Of a DNA stretch of 64,000 nt, positions 57,801-64,000 are shown one piece after another (within the stretch, counting starts at the first letter, position 1; each line of letters opens with the position of its first letter). Origin of the DNA: Chromobotia macracanthus (lineage: Eukaryota > Chordata > Actinopteri > Cypriniformes > Botiidae); assembly GCA_036877525.1 (NCBI GenBank), contig JAZGTH010000075.1, forward strand, positions 69,501 to 133,500, read 5' to 3'. Both the position numbers and the translations under genes were made by a program. Under the pieces are notes generated by a model. The model saw nothing but the letters and a program-made list of their open reading frames with translations, made no database searches and was not told the DNA's origin.

Positions 57801-58603
57801 GCCTGTTATAAAGCAACGACGCGGTCGATAATGAACGCCGCAAGAACAAAAGAAACGCGCAGCGGACGGATGCGTTAACGGGAGGAAACGGAGCAACGTG
57901 AAAGAACCTCCCGTGAGAGGAAAGGGGTTCATCCTTCACTTTACACCAACACAAGTTCATTTCACATCGGCTCTTTCTCGGTTTATATGACACAGAAAAG
58001 CGTATGACGCCGTTTATCGGCGCGGATCAGTTTTCTGTGCTTAATCCAGTTTTACACCCGAAATGGCAAAGTTTCTCGTTCGTACAAAATGAATCACTTT
58101 ATAAGACATCCCTTTACAAACCGGTTTACCGAGCGACTCATTCACCGGAGACGCGAGATTATTCAGACCCGCCCTGAGACCGATTAATCATTACATCAAA
58201 CTCTGATCCCTCGAGAAATCATCATTAATATCTGTGTTAGCTCCTGTGAGACCCTCATCTCACACACTGCAGCTTCATAATAAAGACCCCAGATTTACAG
58301 TGCTGACAGAAAAGCACCAACAATCTCCGGACTGACAGGTGCAAACACTCTTCTGTATTATTAAAGACAACATCACACACATACAGCTTTACAGTGTGTG
58401 TGCTGGGACTGTATCCAGCTGTCTTCTCATAATCACATTTTTAAGGCGTGTCAAATTTTCATGCTCAACAGAAAAGTGTGACGATAAATGAAACCCAATA
58501 TAAAGCCACAACCGAAGCCGCACATAACAAATCACACAGTTTACAGTAAAGTGTGAATAATCCAGATATTTACCGGTTTAGTTCTTCTTATACAGCACAG
58601 CAT
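51801..58603 (-). CDS. gap43: Neuromodulin / GAP-43
   Basis: Three exons (58603-58574, 53004-52479, 51865-51801) join in phase to a 206-residue protein. Exon 1 encodes only MLCCIRRTKP, the palmitoylated membrane and growth-cone targeting peptide with Cys3 and Cys4. Exon 2 begins VEKN and carries the IQ motif (KAATKIQASFRGHITRKK, residues 34-51), which binds calcium-free calmodulin; Ser42 corresponds to the protein kinase C site Ser41 of mammals. The rest is acidic, rich in Glu, Ala, Pro and Lys and presumably unstructured, as in all GAP-43 proteins. The short last exon encodes EAAEESKPAEELSDAATEG and NN before TAA. GAP-43 acts on the inner membrane of growth cones in axon extension, regeneration and plasticity. 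The convergent lsamp neighbour matches the mammalian order. Identification is very secure; only the exon 3 boundary is less certain. Confidence 0.96.
51866..52478 (-). other. gap43 intron 2
   Basis: 613 bp between donor AAAAAG|GTGTGTG (52,478) and acceptor TTCACAG (51,866). No repeat or exon recognised within. Confidence 0.8.
52479..53004 (-). CDS. gap43: gap43 exon 2 (IQ motif and acidic domain)
   Basis: Minus-strand acceptor CTGTTTCTCAG|GTTGAG and donor AAAAAG|GTGTGT. Encodes residues 11-185 with the IQ motif near its start. The frame would read on only three codons into the intron before TGA, in line with a real exon end here. Confidence 0.95.
54119..54261 (-). mobile_element. tRNA-derived SINE copy
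   Basis: Minus strand: GTAGCTTAGTTGGTAGAGCA (A-box region), GCAAAGATTGTGGG and GGGTTCAATTCCC (B box), then at the left end the tail core GCAGACACGTTTATCCAAAG in + orientation. Same family as 16,451-16,610 but better preserved. It is in sense with gap43. Confidence 0.8.
55183..55226. repeat. (GTGC/GTGT)n microsatellite
   Basis: CGTGCGTGTGCGTG repeats, alternating purine-pyrimidine with CpG steps, a favourable Z-DNA sequence, in gap43 intron 1. Confidence 0.9.
55995..57490. repeat. 1.5-kb CA-rich minisatellite in gap43 intron 1
   Basis: About 60 units of AAAACCCACGACACACACAC with variable CA length and the variants CGCAAAACC, CAAAACC and CAAGACC. The right third changes to longer units with ACGTACACAACCGACGACAC and ACAAACCCACGAGACAC. 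On the gap43 sense strand it reads as GU-rich with GTCGTGGGTTTTGCGTG in every unit. Four or more frames on the two strands are open for about 500 codons because the units contain no stops; none is a gene. Confidence 0.97.
57480..58200. promoter_or_regulatory. CpG-rich zone just inside gap43 intron 1
   Basis: CpG dinucleotides are dense here (for example CGCGCGCGCTCCG, GACGCGGTCG, AACGCGCAGCGGACGG, GAGACGCGAG) compared with the AT-rich, CpG-poor window. The zone ends about 370 bp from exon 1. It may be a CpG island belonging to the gap43 promoter, or an enhancer; no binding sites are assigned. Confidence 0.5.
58574..58603 (-). CDS. gap43: gap43 exon 1 (membrane-targeting peptide)
   Basis: ATG at 58,603-58,601, ten codons for MLCCIRRTKP, then donor GTAAAT. 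This ten-codon first coding exon is characteristic of GAP-43 genes. Too short to appear as an independent open frame. Confidence 0.95.
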
Positions 58604-58700
58604 AGTCGTATCCTTTCAGTGTCTTGCTCTGTTTCTTGCTTTTTCTCTCGTCTCTCTTTCTCTCGTCTCACACACGCCGGCTGTATCAACAGCTGATGTT
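58604..58700 (-). promoter_or_regulatory. gap43 5' leader/proximal promoter: purine-rich tract and E-box
   Basis: On the gap43 strand, an E-box CAGCTG (58,690-58,695) is followed by a purine-rich run (GAGACGAGAGAAAGAGAG and GAGAGAAAAAGCAAG, about 58,617-58,672) leading to the ATG. Mammalian GAP-43 promoters are described as having proximal E-boxes and purine-rich stretches and no strong TATA box. I also see no TATA box here. The transcription start is unknown. Confidence 0.45.
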
Positions 58701-61482
58701 TCTGATGCTTAAACTCATCACAGTTCAGCTTCAGTCTCTCTGTCTGTCCGTGTCTCTGCACTGCCTCCTGCCAACAATGAGAATAATCCCACCCTATAAA
58801 CCCCCTCACTCACACACAGATGAACCCGTTGAGCCCCCCGCACACACACACGCATGCGTGTGGCCCCGCCCTGATCACACTTGCTATGAATGATACCACC
58901 AAACTGTCCACTGAGGGTCCACGTCTCTTTTTTCTCCCTCATTCTGGGCGGTGGTCCTGCTAAATGCCTCGACAGAAAGCATACACGTCAGTTTCCCGAA
59001 CACCCTCCTAATTTCCACATCTGCACATCTCATTCACACTGAGGCATAAAGATCTGTGTTGAGACAGACTGGCGTTAGGTGCATTATTACGATGCAGGGC
59101 CAGGCAGCATTGAGGCCGTGTGTATTTTCAGAGGACTGGTCACATGGTAACAGAGCTAAATTAATGGCCTGAGGGTGTGGATAAAGCTTCTCCTTGGGGT
59201 CTGTCTGTCTGTCTGTCTGTCTGTCTGCTGTGATGAGCCCCCCTACACACATCGTGGGTGAGATTCCTTTGGGACACCAAAGGACACTGTAGTTTTCACC
59301 AATAACTACAGCAACCTAAACATCTTCATCATCCTTCAGATCGTCATCATCCTCAACATATTATTTTCACAATGTTCCTCAGCATCTCTGTAAAGCACCA
59401 AAATATTGTACTCTTGTTAAACAATTCTAACTGTGTACTAATTTTATGTTACATGGAACTGAGAATGGGGTATATATATATGTTACATGTGTGTTAATTA
59501 CATTTAAAACTGCTCACTGCTCCACAGCAGTGTCATCACTTACCATAACAGCTTCAGAAAGTCCATGTAATGTTAATCTGACTGAATTATACCTTGCTTT
59601 TACAAACTACAACTATATTTGTTATTTTTTTGGCCAATTTGTTATAATTTACTTTTAGGTAGTGTTGCTCTGCAATATAAACTGATACTGCTGTACCAAC
59701 CGTATTCCACATCTCCATGTCCTCATGAACCTTCCACCAGCTGTTTGTCCACCGCTGGGCTCAAAAAGGATCTTCAAGGTTGAAATGTTGCCTTCAGAAT
59801 CTCCTGCTACTTATCTGATGAGTGACACAGAAAAGAACACAAATCACTGTATGATTAATATCTCTGGATGTGCCATCATATCTGATTATATTGTTCAACA
59901 GATACTAATGATATCAAAAGGATATTTATACATGCAGCAAATAAAAGGATGCATAAAATTAAAAGCAACTAAAACACACGTATATTTGCATTTGTAGTGT
60001 ACAGTGCTTAGCAGCCTAATAAAGGCAGAGATAATGATACATAATCACACACACAAATGAACAGTTTTAATGCTGTAGGACTCCATCTTATTTCTGTGCA
60101 CACAAACACACACGCATGTTCTCAGGTTCACCTGATCACTGTTAATCTCCTCCCAGCATGTGTTCTTATGAATATTCATCATAAATATCATAAACATCCT
60201 CTCAAATTTAACTGTGGCTTTCATGAAAGTGAGTCACACATCAAGTGCAGTTTAGTTTCGGTGTGGGATGATGCAGATGGTGCAGGTGTTGTGTGTGATC
60301 TTTGACATCTGTCTGTCTAAGAACAGCGGGCAGAGCCTGTGATTAGTTAATTTCTCAGAGGCGTCTGTAATTTGCATTCTGCTGATTCAAACCTTGTATG
60401 TGTGTACCTTCATCCTGCATCAGACACCCTGAAAAGCTGCACCTCCACCCCCGATCAGGACAGTAACTGTTGCCAAGGAAACCACACTGAAACGGCATCC
60501 TCTGACTCCAGCGGAGAGTGAAATTCCATCCATCTTCCTCTGAATGTGTTTGCTCACAAGACCCCATGGATACTGCTGAATCCCTCATATTTCTGTTGAT
60601 GATCCATGGATCTCCATGGCAACAGGCCAGAGCAACATCCAGAGCAGAGATGACTAACACACACAGCACAACTTAAATAGGGCTGTAAACCTTCCAAAAC
60701 CATCTAAAAGATTCATATATTCATTTTATATAATATATATATATAAAAAACAGAAAACACAATATACGTGTTTAATTTAAATGCGTTGTTTACTTATATT
60801 GTTAATGCTGGCCGTGTTACAAGTATCTTTCAACCTAAAGTCCAACAGCAAATACAGACAAACCTTGCCATTAATTCAAGAGTACAAAAATAAATCCATT
60901 ATTAGAAATAATTCAACATGACTACTGAGTGACTACATTTTAGCATAACTGAAAAATAAACCTTGGGCAGCTGAACAAAAGAAAAATCTTCAAAAACATC
61001 TTTAAATGAATTATCCAACTTCTGATGTTTTAAAAGACAGCAAAACGTTTCTTAGATCACACGATATTAAAATTGACAAAAAAAGACATGCATATGTATT
61101 CATCAGTGTAACTTTCACAAAAAGAACAAAAAACAGCCAATCAGAAGCTTCCTAATGTCCAGTGAGATCATGTGACAGTCTGTCAGGTGTGATGCAGATT
61201 CACTGATCTGAGCTCTGTTTGTTCTGGCTGCTCTGTCTGTTTTCAAATGGGGAGATTAAGTCATAGATCACAGTAACAGTCCAGAGTTTTCTGTCAACCA
61301 AAATTACTTCAACTGTCAATAAGAAAGAGTCTGATGGGCAGACTGATGTGTGGAGTTTATCAAACACACACGGCAGTGAAGATATTCCAACACTGTGACG
61401 GTTTGATTGTGTTGTTTCTGCTGAAGTATGTAGTTCTGCTCATATTCTAGCTCCTGAAAGAAAGTCCACAGGCAGCAAACTC
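58701..61482. other. Sequence between gap43 and the MPZL-like gene
   Basis: Presumed gap43 promoter side and 3' flank of the next minus-strand gene. Visible: a 16-bp palindrome at 58,847-58,862, (GTCT)n at 59,199-59,226, CA runs, and AT-rich DNA at 60,715-60,780. No exon is recognised; the 105-codon minus frame at 60,355-60,669 begins at GTG and has no supported function. Confidence 0.5.
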
Positions 61483-61519
61483 TTAAAACAACACATACTG
61501 CTTGTACAAATACTCCTCA
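61483..61519 (-). CDS. MPZL-like last exon (short tail)
   Basis: Minus-strand acceptor GTCTCCACAG|T. Completes the split Gly codon and adds EEYLYKQYVLF before TAA (61,483-61,485). An alternative acceptor at about 61,460 (CTTTCTTTCAG|GAGCTAG) would end the protein after one Ser, so this exon is the better but unproven choice. Confidence 0.6.
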
Positions 61520-63118
61520 CTGTGGAGACACACAAACATCTCTCAGATGAAGTCATTAGTCTGTATTTGTTTGGAAGCTGACATACATTGAGATGTTCTT
61601 ACCCAGTGATCTCCTCGATGGGTGAGTGATGGGACGCAGAGAGACTTTTCTCTGATACAGACCAGCATGGACAGAGAATTCGCCTCAAAAGCACCAGAGT
61701 TACGAGACCTGATGGAACCAGAACAAACACCAACAACACGGCCACATCTGTAAAGACCACCGACAGTCCTGAGAGACAGAGATGAAGAGAGATCTCAAAG
61801 AAAAACACAAAAAAAATCTAATCAAGCTTGTTTTAGATTGATACAATGATACAATGCCCATGAAGTTTTATTATGTGACAGTGTTTTCCCCCATTAGCAG
61901 CCATAAAATAAATAAAGTGTAACAGGAAATGATTTCTGTGACTCAGGAGATGCTTGGAGTGTCTCACTCTTGGGGGAAACCGTGAGGACGGTCTGCGCGG
62001 GGCTGCCCTGGACGTCAGGAGGGTTGTGGACAGCGCAAGTGTACGTGCCGTTATCAGTAAGCGACGCGTTCAGCAGTTGAATCGAGGCATCACCTCGTGA
62101 AGGACTGCCCACCCACTTCACACGCCCCCTAAAATAATCCTCCTCAGGGGGGTACGCTTTAGACGAGAAGTGAAAAAACTGCAGAGCCAGAGAGAGAGTG
62201 ACATAGCGATAAGCATATTAAACGTGATGTCAAATATTTCAAGTGATGTCATGTTCCTCTTTAGAATAACACAATGATTAACTGCCCATTACGATCAGCA
62301 ACTACATTTCATTAGCTCTGTACTTAGCTCTGTATTGGCATAATGACAATAAAGTTGAATCTAATCTAATCTAATTTCATTTTAATTTAATGTTGCCTGA
62401 TCTGAAGTACAAAAGCATTAAGTCTCTCAAAGAAATAACACAAACAGAGAAAGTGTGTGTGACATCACATAAGGGCGTGGCCTCGTGACTAATACTTTAA
62501 TTACTCACACTACTTAATTCAAAAATCATAAACTGTTTGTAAGCTGAAATTTCTTAAAATTACATTTTAAACAATAAATTTAATTGTTTCCTTTTAAGTC
62601 CATTTAAACCTTTTTATTTATTCATGTTTTGTTTTTCAATTCGATAGATCATTTTTTTTCATACACCCCATCAATAACAGTAATATTTCTGTAAAATAAG
62701 ATTTAAAATTATGCAGTGACGCAAATGTTGTGATTTCAGAGCAGGAATGTGACGGATCCCATGACAGAAGTTCTTCAGTTAGCAGATGAGTGACAGGCAA
62801 TAAACTGTACAACTGTTACCATAACAACACATATTCATGTTCATTAGCTTGACACTACACAATGTCAGTCATGTTTAAAATTGTGCAGGAATTTACTTTA
62901 GTAATCACTTTTCCAAAGTTCTGTGAAGCTCACAGAAGAGCTACTTACCAGTGTGGCAGGACCACCGTTCTGAGGTCTGAAGGTCCAGTCGACAGACATG
63001 AGGCTGGTGACCCGGCTTGAGGAGGTGAAGGAGCAGGAAAGCATGACTGTTGATCCTCTGATGACACTGATCTCTGTTGGAGCGCTTACTTTAATACAAC
63101 ACACACAACCCAGCAGAA
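61483..63118 (-). CDS. Myelin protein zero-like (MPZL family) single-Ig membrane protein, exon 1 missing
   Basis: Four exons join in phase: 63118-62949, 62178-61968, 61768-61603, 61519-61483. Together they give about 193 residues; one more signal-peptide exon would bring it to the 215-270 of MPZL proteins. Order: end of a signal peptide (LLGCVCC), a V-set Ig domain with MLSCSF, VDWTFRP, GDASIQLLN and DNGTYTCAVHNPPDV (disulfide cysteines and DxGxYxC present), one membrane segment (VAVLLVFVLVPSGLVTLVLL), then a basic/cysteine stop-transfer RRILCPC and a short tail ending YKQYVLF. WxFRP plus NGTYTC..NPPD is the MPZ/MPZL signature; exon sizes of 170 and 211 bp agree with that family. The family mediates homophilic adhesion in myelin and epithelia. 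I cannot tell which paralogue this is. The tail has no ITIM; its end YVLF fits a tyrosine sorting motif. Confidence 0.85.
61603..61768 (-). CDS. MPZL-like transmembrane exon
   Basis: Acceptor TGTCTCTCAG|GA and donor ACTGG|GTAAGA on the minus strand. Encodes LSVVFTDVAVLLVFVLVPSG, LVTLVLLRRILCPCW and SVSEKSLSASHHSPIEEIT. One membrane segment with a Cys/Arg-rich inner border. Confidence 0.88.
61968..62178 (-). CDS. MPZL-like Ig exon, C-terminal half
   Basis: Acceptor TGGCTCTGCAG|TTTTTT and donor CCAAGA|GTGAGA. Encodes FFHFSSKAYPPEEDYFRGRV, KWVGSPSRGDASIQLLNASL, TDNGTYTCAVHNPPDVQGSP and AQTVLTVSPK. N-glycosylation sites NAS and NGT. Confidence 0.92.
62179..62948 (-). other. MPZL-like intron 2
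   Basis: 770 bp. On the + strand a retroposon-type tail (GACAATAAAGTTGAATCTAA followed by repeated TCTAA) lies at 62,318-62,390. Otherwise AT-rich without signals. Confidence 0.7.
62949..63118 (-). CDS. MPZL-like Ig exon, N-terminal half
   Basis: Acceptor TGTGTGTCAG|TT and donor CACTG|GTAAGT. Encodes LLGCVCCIKVSAPTEISVIR, GSTVMLSCSFTSSSRVTSLM and SVDWTFRPQNGGPATL. The hydrophobic, Cys-rich start is taken as the end of the signal peptide, with maturation near CC|IKVS. Confidence 0.9.
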
Positions 63119-64000
63119 CTGACACACACACACACAAATTAATTTCATAATATGCTTGATGACTATATGTTTAAATCATAAAAGAACAGAATGAATATTA
63201 CTCTGTTGTGGTTTGGAACAACATGAAGGTGGCAGACCCTTATACCTTTAAGGTCTTTAAATAATAAGATATTTATTTGACAGAGTATTAGCAATTGCTG
63301 GTCACTTAACAGTTTAACTTTGACCAGTGATGCAATGCAGTGACGAACAATCATCTGCCTGCAGCAGTCGATAAGAAAAAGGCCTACTAGCAAACATGCA
63401 TACACCTTTATACTGAATAGATTACAGTTTAACAGTCTACACTACTAAACAGATTTGATTGGCACAGATGTCATTTAGTTTTGATATAATCTTGAGCTCT
63501 TCAGCGGTTCATTAATGATTAAACTCATTCACTGAGACTGAAATCTAAAAACGCACATCTTCATGTCATCTGATGACATCACTTCTGGGATGATTCCCAC
63601 TTCATCATCTCATCTCTGCGTGTGTGATGTATAACGTTTCATTACACGGAACAAGATTCATAAACAGTCTCTTTATGTATGGGGACATTCTATAGACGTG
63701 ATGGTTTTATACTGTACACTAACCCTACTGCTAAACCTGACCCTCACAGAAAACTTTCTACTATTTTCTAAACAGATCATTCTGATTTATAAGCTTGTTT
63801 CCTCGTCACAATTTACTGGTATTACTACACTTGAGGGGACAGTTGGTCCCCATAACATAGTGACACACTTCTACACAAACTTCAAACACACTATCTGTTT
63901 CACATGCAGTCTGTAGAGAACAGATACTAACAATCACAAAAGGTCCTGCAGTAATTTGAGGGAAATATCACTTCTCTTCATTCCGTAAACTCGTAAAATA
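63119..64000. other. MPZL-like intron 1 side; teleost repeat at end
   Basis: No signal-peptide exon with ATG and a donor in the needed phase is visible. From about 63,675 to 63,895 lies an interspersed-repeat-like stretch (TATGGGGACATTCTATAG, GATGGTTTTATACTGTACAC, CCCTCACAGAAAACTTTC, ATTTATAAGC) of a type widespread in fish genomes. Confidence 0.5.

Larger units (their letters stand above)
53005..58573 (-). other. gap43 intron 1
   Basis: 5.6-kb intron, donor CCG|GTAAAT. It contains a SINE copy (54,119-54,261), a GTGC/GTGTGC run (55,183-55,226), the 1.5-kb CA array (55,995-57,490) and a CpG-rich zone (57,480-58,200). No other exon is visible. Confidence 0.8.

Noticed and set aside
58588..58809. 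Minus-strand frame of 73 codons over the gap43 start
   Set aside because: It runs through the gap43 leader and first exon in a different frame, begins at GTG, and conflicts with the well supported ATG at 58,603.
60355..60669. Minus-strand 105-codon frame with a signal-peptide-like start and several cysteines
   Set aside because: Its first codon is GTG, the first ATG is well inside it, and no splice sites or family resemblance were found.
63163..63405. Possible signal-peptide exon for the MPZL-like gene (hydrophobic start)
   Set aside because: It begins with GTG rather than ATG and I see no convincing GT donor in the phase needed to join the exon at 63,118.

Overview
This is vertebrate nuclear DNA, almost certainly from a teleost fish. 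Exons are short with canonical GT/AG splice sites. Teleost-type interspersed repeats are present: tRNA-derived SINEs, 3' tails ending in AATAAA followed by repeated TTGAA, and a vertebrate chromodomain-type Ty3/gypsy element. Microsatellites and minisatellites are very abundant. The SINE types resemble those of cyprinid or other ostariophysan fish, but I cannot name a species. I saw no bacterial-style operon, CRISPR array, tRNA or rRNA gene.

Layout. Positions 1-34,750 hold no recognised cellular exon and are best read as intron 1 or upstream sequence of the + strand IgLON gene. This stretch carries a nearly complete but damaged gypsy retrotransposon (2,287-6,712, 5-bp target duplication GCCAC). 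It also carries several tandem arrays: a 20-23-bp unit at 10.0-11.6 kb, a 57-bp unit at 13.0-15.4 kb, a unit of about 40 bp at 17.8-18.6 kb, two short arrays at 21.6-22.2 kb, and a pyrimidine-rich array at 32.4-33.8 kb. From 34,751 to 48,413 (+) lie exons 2 to 7 of an lsamp-like gene, a GPI-anchored neural adhesion protein with three Ig domains. Its intron 2 is mostly one 6.1-kb TG-rich array. From 58,603 down to 51,801 (-) lies a complete three-exon gap43 (neuromodulin) gene, with a 1.5-kb CA/GT array in intron 1. From 63,118 to 61,483 (-) lie four exons of a myelin-protein-zero-like (MPZL family) single-Ig membrane protein. Its first exon is not identified.

The three genes do not form an operon. 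lsamp and gap43 lie tail to tail, the same convergent arrangement as LSAMP and GAP43 in mammals, which supports both identifications. Both act at the neuronal surface or growth cone: LSAMP in cell recognition, GAP-43 in axon growth and calmodulin buffering under the membrane.

The most interesting non-coding signal is that both neural genes carry kilobase-long intronic arrays that are UG-rich on their own sense strand, although the genes run in opposite directions. The lsamp arrays also repeat sequences resembling 3' splice sites dozens of times. Long open frames through the arrays are by-products of the repeat composition and are not genes.
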